Assembly: GCF_902833905.1 (NCBI RefSeq) | Contig: NZ_CADFGP010000021.1 | Coordinates: 1-64,000 of the forward strand | Length of the DNA: 64,000 nucleotides | Direction of reading: 5' to 3' | Source of the DNA: Paraburkholderia tuberum STM678 | GTDB lineage: Bacteria; Pseudomonadota; Gammaproteobacteria; Burkholderiales; Burkholderiaceae | Shown: positions 52,145 to 60,681 of the stretch, piece after piece | How the letters are laid out: each line of letters starts with the position of its first letter | Position numbering within the stretch: position 1 is the stretch's first letter | Made by a program: the position numbers and the translations under genes | The notes under the pieces: model-generated | Databases searched by the model: none | Seen by the model: the letters and a program-made list of their open reading frames with translations, nothing else | Told to the model about the DNA's origin: nothing

Positions 52145-52330
52145 TCAGAAATCGATCTTCGCGTTCACGCTGACCATGCGCGGATCGCCCGGCGCGATGT
52201 AGTCCGAGTACTGGAACATCCAGTAGCGGCGATTCGTGATGTTGTCGATCGCCGCGCGCAGCGTCACGTCATGCCCCCACCGATGCGCGTCAGATAGTTC
52301 GCCCCGATGTCTACGATCATGTGCTTCATC
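52145..52330 (-). pseudogene. C-terminal fragment of a TonB-dependent siderophore receptor
   Basis: The minus strand reads VTLRAAIDNITNRRYWMFQY followed by APGDPRMVSVNAKIDF and a stop, the final beta-strands of a siderophore receptor. Just upstream, ANYLTRIGGG continues in another frame across a run of G, and beyond about 52330 similarity is lost. Intact receptors have about 700-800 residues. It is the remnant of a deleted gene at the boundary between the sugar ABC and polysaccharide modules. Confidence 0.75.
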
Positions 52331-52365
52331 GACGGCCTACTGAGTCAGCGGACCGTCATTGCGAT

Positions 52366-53514
52366 TCAGGAGGCGCTGCGATGCTTCGACAATGTGGACT
52401 GGTGATGGGCGCCGTCGTTCACTCGCGATGCACTCTGCGCCGATACCGTTATGTGTTCATCGTACGAGAGCCGCAGGACGAGAAACATGATCATCGGCGA
52501 CACCGGCGAAAGATGCCGCAGAAATGACCCGTAGTCCGGCTCGAAAATAGCTTGCGTTGACAGGAAACTGACCAGAAAACAAAAACAAAGCGTCTCGAAT
52601 CGGCCCATCGGAAATAGCGCCGCCGCGGAGCGATAACGCACAAACGCCATCGCAAAAGTGAAAAACACGCCAATGCCGCCCAGCATTTGCAGCGGAGAAC
52701 CCGACGTAATCAACCGCACCGGCAAAACGAAGGTCGCCAGCGTGATGGCGACGTTCGCCACGCCAATGAACATACCACTGCCTGGAATGAACTGTACGAT
52801 CATCGACCCCACCTCCTCCGGGTCCCGCCACTCATTGGCGTTCTGCCTTGCGAAATCCAGTGATTCGCCATAGGCCTTCTGGAACACGAAGGCGACCATC
52901 ACAAACATGGCCAGCGCGAAAAAGATCAATGAAACCGGCCTTCTGAAGCCGTTTGGCGCGATATAAAGAAACACGGTTGCGGCCAGTGTAATGCCCCAGT
53001 ACGATCTGAAGTACACGGCTACCAGCGCTGCCAGGACGACAAACAAAACCAATATCGCACGCGACGAGCTGTAAAACAGCATCAAAAGAACCAGAACCGA
53101 AATGATGATTTCTTTCGATGGAACGCCGATGTAGACGGTCTGATTGGCGAGCCAGAAGGCAACCAGAAAGAACTCGGCCGGTTTTAGCGAAGTGACACCG
53201 GAACGCCAGACGGCGACAAACATGCCGATAGTCGATGCGAGAAATCCTATCAAAGAAATGGAGAAACTCCGGAGACCGAAGAAGTTGAACAGCCACGCGA
53301 GATTGTCAAATGAGTCGCCAAACGCCCTGAAAGCCGTGACGGTCTTCATCCGGTCGAAGATCACCAGTTCATCCAACAGAAAACGCGCCGGCAACGTGCT
53401 CTGGTGAAACGCGGAGATCGCATAAAGTGCGATGAACAGAATGAACCAGACCACGGCCGACACGCCTGGACTCGCATTCCTGCCGATGATGCCGGGGAGT
53501 TTTACAATGCGCAT
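52366..53514 (-). CDS. Polytopic membrane protein of the polysaccharide cluster (Wzy-polymerase-like)
   Basis: A 382-residue protein with about ten predicted helices, for example VVWFILFIALYAISAF, IIISVLVLLMLFYSS and GIGVFFTFAMAFVRY, and a hydrophilic C-terminal tail. There is a longer extracytoplasmic loop near residues 215-245. Topology and its place behind the flippase and kinase genes fit an O-antigen/exopolysaccharide polymerase, a family with almost no sequence motifs. I assign the role from topology and context only. It is the last gene of the minus-strand cluster before the receptor fragment. Confidence 0.65.
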   Translation of the reverse strand: MRIVKLPGIIGRNASPGVSAVVWFILFIALYAISAFHQSTLPARFLLDELVIFDRMKTVTAFRAFGDSFDNLAWLFNFFGLRSFSISLIGFLASTIGMFVAVWRSGVTSLKPAEFFLVAFWLANQTVYIGVPSKEIIISVLVLLMLFYSSSRAILVLFVVLAALVAVYFRSYWGITLAATVFLYIAPNGFRRPVSLIFFALAMFVMVAFVFQKAYGESLDFARQNANEWRDPEEVGSMIVQFIPGSGMFIGVANVAITLATFVLPVRLITSGSPLQMLGGIGVFFTFAMAFVRYRSAAALFPMGRFETLCFCFLVSFLSTQAIFEPDYGSFLRHLSPVSPMIMFLVLRLSYDEHITVSAQSASRVNDGAHHQSTLSKHRSAS

Positions 53515-53596
53515 TCTCTTTCCCTGAACAAGTGAGCGACTCGCCTCGCGGTGGAGGAGCTAAACTTGCAGCGTCGCCGATTTTTGAGCGCAGAGA

Positions 53597-54835
53597 TCAC
53601 GGCGCTTCAAAACTAGGTTGGCGATTCAAATAAGCGTCCGGCTCCTTGCCGATCTTGAGCGCCTGGTAAGTACCCGCACTTGCCACGATCGTTCCACAGA
53701 CGCTGAGCAGAAGAAGCGAGTGGATGAACCCGACGCCGAGGAATTGAGCCGTCGCAAAGATCAGGAAGATCGATACGGCATTGACTGCTTGAATCATCAA
53801 GTCGATCTTCAGCCGGTTCGCGACAATGAATACCTGAGCCATCGAGCCATAGATCGCCATCGTGATGAAATAGGGAACAAAGATCAGGTACACGGACATC
53901 GACGGTTCCCATTCGTCGCCCATCTTCATGTGGATAATGAGGCTAAGGCCTGCATAGCACGCTGCCACCAGAGAAATGCTGATAAACGTCAGCATAGTAA
54001 AAAACTGTTTTGAGGGATTCACTCTGTCTTTTCTGTGGCCGTCGAAATAATCGATCAGATCGCGGCGGAAGACAGCGCCCAAACTTTGCGACAAGAGGGA
54101 CGCAGGGAAGTACCCCACACGATACGCCAGCGCAAAGATGCCGGCTTCACGATGATCGAAGATCATCGGCATCAAAATGGCGGACGCATAGATCACGAAG
54201 GAATTCAGCGTAGTGGTCGGCACACCAAATTTTGCATACTGGATCTGAAGCGCGGAGAACCTGATGAAGGCCAACGGGATCATCCGGCGCGCCGAGTAAA
54301 GGCAGATCGCGGCGGGCACAACGGTCGAGGCCAGAAAAATCCAGCTATAGACGTTGAATACGGTGGTGCCTGTGCACTCCCCTTTCGAAAACATCATCAT
54401 GCAGACGAAGTAGACGGCGAACGCGGCATTAGGGAAGAACCGGATCGTCGCGATTTGCGCGTACTTTCTTTCGGTGGTGAGTGCTCCGCACAACGCCTGT
54501 TGCAGGAACACGCCAAGTGCCAGACCGATAACAGGTATGTATTCCGTATGCCCGGCCGCTGCCGTGGCCACCACGAGCGCCACGCCGATCCCTATGGCGA
54601 CCGCACTGGAACTCGTCATTGCGCGCACGGCCTGGGCCTTGTCCGCCGCCATGCACGCAACCTCCAGACGCAAGCCGATCACCGACCCGATAAAGAGACC
54701 ACCGGCCATGAGCTGGCTGAAATACCCGAGAGCCGTCGGCCCGCAGAACTTCCCGATCAATAGAATCGAAACGAAATTGAGCGCCTGACTCAGTACGACT
54801 CCAGCGATACTGACGATCGAATGTTTGATATTCAC
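53597..54835 (-). CDS. Polysaccharide flippase (Wzx-like, MOP superfamily)
   Basis: A 412-residue membrane protein with about twelve helices. It begins HSIVSIAGVVLSQALNFVSI, then LIGKFCGPTALGYFSQLMAG, the typical first two helices of Wzx/PST exporters, and has the mid-protein FALAYRVGYFPASLLSQSLGAVF seen in O-unit flippases. It should move lipid-linked repeat units across the inner membrane for Wzy-dependent export. It lies 68 bp behind the tyrosine-kinase gene and 82 bp before the polymerase-like gene, all on the minus strand. Confidence 0.85.
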   Translation of the reverse strand: MNIKHSIVSIAGVVLSQALNFVSILLIGKFCGPTALGYFSQLMAGGLFIGSVIGLRLEVACMAADKAQAVRAMTSSSAVAIGIGVALVVATAAAGHTEYIPVIGLALGVFLQQALCGALTTERKYAQIATIRFFPNAAFAVYFVCMMMFSKGECTGTTVFNVYSWIFLASTVVPAAICLYSARRMIPLAFIRFSALQIQYAKFGVPTTTLNSFVIYASAILMPMIFDHREAGIFALAYRVGYFPASLLSQSLGAVFRRDLIDYFDGHRKDRVNPSKQFFTMLTFISISLVAACYAGLSLIIHMKMGDEWEPSMSVYLIFVPYFITMAIYGSMAQVFIVANRLKIDLMIQAVNAVSIFLIFATAQFLGVGFIHSLLLLSVCGTIVASAGTYQALKIGKEPDAYLNRQPSFEAP

Positions 54836-54903
54836 AATTTATCTACGTCGAAGTCCGGGTGAATTTTTCATCGCTCTACACGACGATGGTTGTCGTCTGA
54901 AGG

Positions 54904-57165
54904 CTAGCCTTTCTGCGTTTTTCCGCTGGCGGGCAATGCGTCGAGATAGGAAGCACTGCGATAGAGGCCTGCGCGCGCGCCCAGACTATAGCGATAGACA
55001 TCCGTATCGATCCCGTTGAAGATCACGCCCTTCACCCGGGCATTCGCCTGCTTGAGCTGCTTGGTGGCCTCCACCACCTGCGCAATGGAAGTGGTCTCGA
55101 AGCGGGTCACCAGCAGCACGGTGCCGCAGCTATCCGCAAGCGCGGTCGCGTCGGATACGGCGAGCACCGGCGGCGTGTCGATCAGCACGATGTCGTATTC
55201 GCTCGTCTTCGCGAGGAATTGCTGCATGCGTTCGCTCACCAGAAGCTCGGCCGGGTTCTCCGGTATCGCTCCGCGCGCAACGAAGTCGAGGCCCGGACGC
55301 ACGTCACGCATGATCACCGGGTCGGATGTCACCTCCGACGACAGATAGTCAGCCAGGCCGGGTGTCGAGTCGAGACCAAAGTATTGCTCGAGATGACCTT
55401 TGCGCAGGTCCGCGTCGATCAGCAACACCCGCTTGCCGGCCGCCGATACGACCGCCGCCAGATTCGCCGAAAGGAACGACTTGCCCACCTGTTCCGTCGG
55501 CCCCGTCAGCAGCACGCGATTGTCGCCCGATTCCGATTCCAGCATGGCAAAATGAAGCGCGGTTCTGAGTCGGCGCAGGCTTTCAATCGACGGGTCGCGC
55601 GGAAACTCGCTCGCCAGCAGGAACTTCTCGCCAGCGGGCAGCTTCGGCGTCTTGCCGATTCGCGCGACTTTCGCCTGCGACAGCGGCACGCTCGCATAGA
55701 CGTTCAGGCCCGTTTGCTCCTCGATCTCCTGCGCGTCGGTCACGCCCCGATACAGCGCCGTACGCCCGAACGCCGCACCCACGCCCAGAATCAGGCCGCC
55801 CAACGCAGCATAGATAATCACCAGAAGCTTGTTCGGCTTGATCGGCTCTTTCGGCACCACCGGGTTATCGATCAACCGCACCGTTCCAACCTTGCCGGCG
55901 CGAACCAGTCTGAGCTGTTGCATGTTGTTCAGCATGCCGACGTAAAGCTCGTTGTTCACGTTCATGTCACGGGTCAGGCGCACCGCATTCTGCTCCAGGT
56001 CCGGCAACGCCTGTTCCTGCTGCGACAAGCTTCCGATCCTGCTGCTCAGCATGCCGATCTGCTGATCGATCGCCTGGATCGCGGGGTGACCCGGCGCGTA
56101 GATCGCGCCCATCTCCGCGCGCTTCTGCTTCAGTTCGAGCAGGCTGCGCTGCGTGGCTACGCTTTGATCCAGATAGGCCTTGCCCTGCTCGCTCAGATTG
56201 AACACGCCCATGCGGTTGCGCATGTCGTTATAGCGTCCCTCGGCGCGCTCCAGGTCGCTCTTGAGTTGCGGCAGCTGCGCGCTCAGGAACGCAAGCGACT
56301 TCTCGGCTTCCGCCGCCTTGCGCTTCAGATTCTGGTCAACATACGCATTGCCGATTTCGGCGAGCGTGCTGGCCGTCAGCAGCCGCTCAGAGCCCATCAG
56401 CGACGCGCCGATGATGCCGCTGTCTTTACCCTTCTGCGAGACCGTCAGCCGGTTTTGCAGGCTTTCCACCGTCTTCTCGCGCGACTGTCTCTCCAGAATG
56501 AATTGCGTGCCCGGCTTTGCGTTCAGCGAATCGACCTGCAGCGTGATCGCGCCATCGGGCAGTTTCGTGTCGAGCTTTTCGCCCACGCGACCCTCGATCG
56601 GCTCGCTGAGATCCGACTGCTCCAGCCGGTAGCGTCCGCCCTCCAGAACCGTCAGAACGAACTTCTCGCCTTCGAATGCTTCCGGGACGTCGAAGCTGGA
56701 CACCTTGATCGCTTCATCGCCCCATGCATATCCGCCAAATCCAAAGATCCCTGGCTCGGAAAGACTCCGGGCTTGCCGGCCCAACCAGTCTCCGATCAAT
56801 GGAAAGCGCTTCGGCTTTGCGCTGACGTCGAGGTGCAGATCGTCAACGGCTTTTCCGACCACCATTCTCGACTGCAGGATTTCCATTTCAGCCGTCGCCT
56901 CTGTTTTGACGTCGAACATGCTGGAGACGTCGCCCAGCGGGCTTTTCGAATTGTTGGTCGGAATGCTGTCTTCAACCTGCACGAGAATATCGGCCTGGTA
57001 CACCGACGGCGCGATAAACGCGTAGGCCACGCCCAGGGCGAGCACACTGCCGGCGATGCCACCGACCAGCCAGCGGTTGGCCATTAGAACGTCGAAATAA
57101 CGCGAAAGACTTACATCGTTATTCCGGAGCACGACAGCATTCGTAAGCAGAGAGTTCTGATTCAT
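54904..57165 (-). CDS. Polysaccharide copolymerase with tyrosine autokinase domain (Wzc/BceF/EpsB type)
   Basis: A 753-residue inner-membrane protein. The Wzz domain has a first helix near 33-52 (LVGGIAGSVLALGVAYAFIA), a long periplasmic coiled-coil region, the GNVYV-like PVVPKEPIKPNKLLVII motif, and a second helix near 440. The cytoplasmic BY-kinase follows: Walker A LLTGPTEQVGKSFLSANLA near 550, A' VLLIDADLRKG, Walker B YDIVLIDTPP, and a C-terminal Tyr cluster (YRYSLGARAGLY, SASY). It controls chain length and export through autophosphorylation. The matching phosphatase and outer-membrane Wza-type genes are not in the window. Confidence 0.93.
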   Translation of the reverse strand: MNQNSLLTNAVVLRNNDVSLSRYFDVLMANRWLVGGIAGSVLALGVAYAFIAPSVYQADILVQVEDSIPTNNSKSPLGDVSSMFDVKTEATAEMEILQSRMVVGKAVDDLHLDVSAKPKRFPLIGDWLGRQARSLSEPGIFGFGGYAWGDEAIKVSSFDVPEAFEGEKFVLTVLEGGRYRLEQSDLSEPIEGRVGEKLDTKLPDGAITLQVDSLNAKPGTQFILERQSREKTVESLQNRLTVSQKGKDSGIIGASLMGSERLLTASTLAEIGNAYVDQNLKRKAAEAEKSLAFLSAQLPQLKSDLERAEGRYNDMRNRMGVFNLSEQGKAYLDQSVATQRSLLELKQKRAEMGAIYAPGHPAIQAIDQQIGMLSSRIGSLSQQEQALPDLEQNAVRLTRDMNVNNELYVGMLNNMQQLRLVRAGKVGTVRLIDNPVVPKEPIKPNKLLVIIYAALGGLILGVGAAFGRTALYRGVTDAQEIEEQTGLNVYASVPLSQAKVARIGKTPKLPAGEKFLLASEFPRDPSIESLRRLRTALHFAMLESESGDNRVLLTGPTEQVGKSFLSANLAAVVSAAGKRVLLIDADLRKGHLEQYFGLDSTPGLADYLSSEVTSDPVIMRDVRPGLDFVARGAIPENPAELLVSERMQQFLAKTSEYDIVLIDTPPVLAVSDATALADSCGTVLLVTRFETTSIAQVVEATKQLKQANARVKGVIFNGIDTDVYRYSLGARAGLYRSASYLDALPASGKTQKG

Positions 57166-57626
57166 CGAAACCCCAGGGAGGGTGTACGAAAAGGGTGGAA
57201 GCTAGATTTAATGTGCAGGCGATGCGGCGTTGCCAGATCTCGCTTTTTGTCACGGGACGGCTGAAATCGGACGCACAGGCCGAGTACGTCAGTCCTGCTC
57301 GCAAGCGTGCTCGAAATGAATCGTCTTATGGTCTAAAAGAGACTTCCGCCAGATCTGGCGCAGATTTCTAATTTTTCCGCATCCGATATATTGCGCCAGC
57401 AAACAGAAATCGAGTTATTCATAGCAGAAGTCATCGCAGCCTATCTGACGGCTTGCCGCACCTCCGTACGCTGCCGCACATTCGCGTTTTTCGCACCAAC
57501 GGGGTCGTGCGAAATTGCGATGTTGCTATTTCGATCATTTCGAACAAGCGCCGGTATAGCGTGAAAACACCGACAAAAGCTGGTGGAGCAAACGGCGGCG
57601 AATTCGCGCAACCGCGCGCAAAGGTG
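57166..57626. promoter_or_regulatory. Promoter region of the polysaccharide kinase operon
   Basis: These 461 bases lie between the cytochrome gene stop and the kinase start. No gene is supported. Within it are the 14-bp perfect palindrome CGCCAGATCTGGCG (57347-57360) and a related half TTGCCAGATCTCGC (57229-57242), which share CCAGATCT and are about 118 bp apart. The section 57360-57430 is AT-rich. A regulator of exopolysaccharide synthesis may bind here. Confidence 0.45.
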
Positions 57627-58061
57627 CTAGCGCTTCGTCACGAAATGCCAGAGCGCCGCACACTCGGTCTCGGATATCCGGTAGTGAGGCATGGCTTTGC
57701 GCAACATCACGTTGACCGGGTCGATGCCTTCCCTCAGCGCCCTGCAGAACGTTGCCTGATCGTAACTGCTCGCCGGACCGTCCCTTCGACTCTTCGCAGG
57801 AAACAGGTTACCGGCGGTCAAGGGTGGTGCGAATGCGTCGCTCGAGCCGGTTTGCGAATGGCAGTTCGCACAACGCGTGGTCGAGCCGGGCAACAGACGA
57901 TCGTCGTCGCGCAATTGCGCCTCAACCGAATGCTGCCCGTTGAAGATCGAACACCCGAGATCGTTCGACGCACAAAGCGGCGCGCCATGCGCGACATACG
58001 TGATGTTCGCCAGCGCCAGCGCCAGCGCACGCGCCGCGGTTCGCCGTGACCGTACCGCCAT
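57627..58061 (-). CDS. Small c-type cytochrome
   Basis: A 144-residue periplasmic protein. A signal-peptide-like N-terminus (RTAARALALALANITYVAHG, cut after AHG) is followed by one haem-binding motif C64-A-N-C67-H68. A Met in RKAMPHYRIS (Met124) can be the sixth ligand, and the end (ECAALWHFVTKR) is a class I cytochrome c helix. Extra Cys residues at 30, 37, 106 and 134 may form disulfides. The ATG overlaps the stop of the copper-oxidase gene (TGATG), so the two are translated together. It probably takes electrons from, or gives them to, that oxidase. Confidence 0.85.
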   Translation of the reverse strand: MAVRSRRTAARALALALANITYVAHGAPLCASNDLGCSIFNGQHSVEAQLRDDDRLLPGSTTRCANCHSQTGSSDAFAPPLTAGNLFPAKSRRDGPASSYDQATFCRALREGIDPVNVMLRKAMPHYRISETECAALWHFVTKR

Positions 58062-60019
58062 CACTGGATCTGCACCGTGCGCGAAACGCTCGGCACGCCC
58101 TTCGCGTTCAGGCCGAACAGCATGTAGTAGCCAGGCACGACGACACCCGGGTCAGAAGGAATATTGATCAGATATTCGCCCGCCGTTCCTACCGTGAAGG
58201 TCACGGGTACCCGCCGCTGCTCGTTGTTGACCGCGTGGGTCGACGAAGACATGCGCATCAACGCAAAGGCCGTGATGCCACTGCTGCCCGTTACGGCTAT
58301 CGATGTCCCGAGCTGTGCCGTAGTGGGCGCGGCTGTGAGGGTCGGTCGTGTTGCCGCCGAGCCGTCCGCGTTGAGCAGGTACGGCGGCGTCAGTATTTCG
58401 AGGTTCGTATGGTTTGTCGAGCAGGTTCCGCACAGTCCACCGCCACCACTCAGTACGCGACCGTCCGACAACAGCAGTGCGATGCTGTGATAGTTACGCG
58501 GCACGGCTTGCGGCGGGAGCACCGAGAAAGTCTTGGTGGTAGGGTCCCACAACTCTGGCGCCAGCACGGCGGTGTCGTCCGAAAACGTTATCGGGTACGC
58601 CTCTCCACCAAGGACTACCACCTGACCGTTCGGCAAGACCACGCTGGTGTTGAAGGCGCGGCGGTAATTCATCGGCGTAAGCGTTTGCGTCACCGCGGTG
58701 CCGCTGCTGATGTCGATTAGCGTGGCGTCCGCAGTCGCGTCGGCATACTCGTAGCTCGGCGCACCGCCTACAGCCAGGATCTTGCCGATATCGTACATAA
58801 CGGCGTTGCCGTTCATCGCATCGGTATCGCTGCCCCGGTTGCCGGCAGGCGTCACGTTGCCCGCGCCGGCGGTATCGAACCAGTGCATGGCAACGCTCGG
58901 ACCGGCGTGGAAGACTCGCCCATTTGCCACCGCAAACAACCATGCATGATTGTCGGAGCGGAAAATGCCAGCCGCGTCATTCGTGAGGATGTAGTCGGCG
59001 AGAATGGCGCTATTGACCTGCCAACCCGTACTCGGTGACCAGGTTTCGCCGGTCTTGCCGCCCTCGCCTCCGTTCCACGAGCCGCCCACCAGGAATACGT
59101 TGCCATTGCTCAACGTTACGCTGCCGTGGTAGGCGCGCGGAATATTCATTAGAGGACCTGACGACCATTTTCCAGTCGAAGGCGTGTAGAAACTCGTCGC
59201 GTCGCTGCTCGAGCCACCAGTGACGTAAATGCGGCCATCCGGAAGATTGACGATTCCCGGGCAGAACATATCGTGGCCGGTATTCGACACGAGAACCTGT
59301 TTGCTCGTGCCGGTAGTCGGGTTAAAGATTGCGGTGTATGTGTTGCCGGGGGTGACTTCGCCAGCCGTAAAGTCCAGCTTCTGGTCGGCGGACCACACTA
59401 CCACGGTGCCATCGGGCAGATTCGCCGCAGCTGCCGGCACGATCGACAGGTTATAGGGTGTAGTCCACTTTGCCGGCAATGTTTTCGCGGTCATGCCGCT
59501 GATCTGCCACGTCTGCAGAGCGGTTCCGCTGCAAGACTGCTGCGTGATCTGCGAGCCCTGCGCCGTGAGGCTGGCAGCAGCCAGACACAGATGACTCTGC
59601 GACGCGACGATTGCAAAGCCGCCACCTTGCGGGATCAGCTGAAAGCTTTGATTCGCCTGGCCATTGCAGGTCCACTGGTCCGCCCCAGCGCCGGCATCCA
59701 TGCTGACACCGTAGATGTCGAGGCAAAGGTTGCTGTTGACGTTGACGAACTGATAAAGCCCGTTGTTCTGCGTCAGTGTCCAGTGCTGGTTATTCCCGCC
59801 ATTGCACGTCCACTCGATAACCGAGGCGCCAGGCGTCTTCGATTCGGCGTTCACGTCGGCGCACAAGGTCGTGCCGTTGACGGTGAGCGTGCTCGATGTC
59901 TGCGCGTCGGCAGCTGTGGAGAACATCGAAAGCGTCGCCATGAATGTGATCAGCAGCAACGCTTTCACGCACCCGTCGAACGATTGCGAGAGGATCCTAA
60001 ACGATCGGTTTTGTGACAT
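58061..60019 (-). CDS. Secreted galactose-oxidase-type copper radical oxidase with ricin-B lectin domain
   Basis: A 652-residue secreted enzyme. The signal peptide ends near residue 39 (STAADA). Residues 42-175 are a ricin-B trefoil with three QxW/F repeats (Q78HW, Q124SF, Q169TW). Then a seven-bladed kelch propeller and a C-terminal DUF1929 domain follow. All galactose-oxidase active-site residues are present: Cys253 (TGHDMFCPG) and Tyr297 (RAYHGS) for the Cys-Tyr radical cofactor, stacking Trp315 (GGSWNGG), Tyr510-His511 (NYHSIAL) and His595 (STHAVNN). It should oxidise a primary alcohol on a sugar to an aldehyde and make peroxide. GAGG precedes the ATG. It follows the SCO gene by 17 bp. 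Confidence 0.92.
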   Translation of the reverse strand: MSQNRSFRILSQSFDGCVKALLLITFMATLSMFSTAADAQTSSTLTVNGTTLCADVNAESKTPGASVIEWTCNGGNNQHWTLTQNNGLYQFVNVNSNLCLDIYGVSMDAGAGADQWTCNGQANQSFQLIPQGGGFAIVASQSHLCLAAASLTAQGSQITQQSCSGTALQTWQISGMTAKTLPAKWTTPYNLSIVPAAAANLPDGTVVVWSADQKLDFTAGEVTPGNTYTAIFNPTTGTSKQVLVSNTGHDMFCPGIVNLPDGRIYVTGGSSSDATSFYTPSTGKWSSGPLMNIPRAYHGSVTLSNGNVFLVGGSWNGGEGGKTGETWSPSTGWQVNSAILADYILTNDAAGIFRSDNHAWLFAVANGRVFHAGPSVAMHWFDTAGAGNVTPAGNRGSDTDAMNGNAVMYDIGKILAVGGAPSYEYADATADATLIDISSGTAVTQTLTPMNYRRAFNTSVVLPNGQVVVLGGEAYPITFSDDTAVLAPELWDPTTKTFSVLPPQAVPRNYHSIALLLSDGRVLSGGGGLCGTCSTNHTNLEILTPPYLLNADGSAATRPTLTAAPTTAQLGTSIAVTGSSGITAFALMRMSSSTHAVNNEQRRVPVTFTVGTAGEYLINIPSDPGVVVPGYYMLFGLNAKGVPSVSRTVQIQ

Positions 60020-60036
60020 AGCCTCAGTCCAGTAGG

Positions 60037-60681
60037 TTACACACGCCCTAATGCGCCCAGTACATCGCAAATTTGATCCGCGCGAGGCAGGTCGTCACTT
60101 CGCCAGCGCAACATTGCGTTCGCATCGAAGCAGTAGATTTGGGTCGAGTGATCGGCAATGTTGCCGAGTGGCAGGGTGCTGCCCGAAAGCGCTCTGCGCA
60201 TCCGGTCGACGTCCTGCAACGTCGGCGTGGCCGCCCGCCATTCGGGTCCGGCCTGGAAGCGCATGAGCCATGCGTGCAGCGCGGGCGGCGTGTCGGAAAG
60301 CGGATCGATTCCGATCGACACCAACTGAACGGGGTAGCGGTGCTGTAACTGCGATATCCGTTGCTGAACGGTGCTGAACAGCGCACCCTGCAAAGGACAA
60401 ACTGAAGTGCATCCTGTGTAAATCGTCTGCAACGCAGTCACTTTCTGACGCAACAGGTCGGTTAGCAACCGTTTCTCGCCGCTTTGATCGACCACCCAGA
60501 AGTCGTCGAGACGAATGGGCGGTGTGACGAGTCCTATGCTTGCGTGCTGCGCGTATAGCGGAAAAGAAACGCCGGCTAACGCCGCGGCCGATATGCCACG
60601 CAGCAGCGCGCGGCGCCTCGGACTTCGGACCGGCGCGCACGCACGCAACGCCGCGCGAGTCGGCGCATGTTGATGGAACAT
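60037..60681 (-). CDS. SCO1/SenC-family copper chaperone
   Basis: A 214-residue periplasmic protein. A basic leader with RSPRRRALLRGISAAALAGV (cut after LYAQ) precedes a thioredoxin fold. It has the copper-binding C91-TSV-C95-P motif and His178 (ADHSTQIYCF), the complete SCO ligand set. SCO proteins deliver copper to cytochrome oxidase, and in Streptomyces to the galactose-oxidase-like GlxA. Here the adjacent copper radical oxidase is the likely client. GGGAG precedes ATG 60681; the in-frame ATG at 60732 has no ribosome site. It is the first gene of a three-gene operon. Confidence 0.9.
   Translation of the reverse strand: MFHQHAPTRAALRACAPVRSPRRRALLRGISAAALAGVSFPLYAQHASIGLVTPPIRLDDFWVVDQSGEKRLLTDLLRQKVTALQTIYTGCTSVCPLQGALFSTVQQRISQLQHRYPVQLVSIGIDPLSDTPPALHAWLMRFQAGPEWRAATPTLQDVDRMRRALSGSTLPLGNIADHSTQIYCFDANAMLRWRSDDLPRADQICDVLGALGRV

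Noticed and set aside
57453..58049. Plus-strand frame opposite the cytochrome gene
   Set aside because: It is Arg-rich and antisense to a gene with a clear CxxCH haem motif; a high-GC shadow frame.
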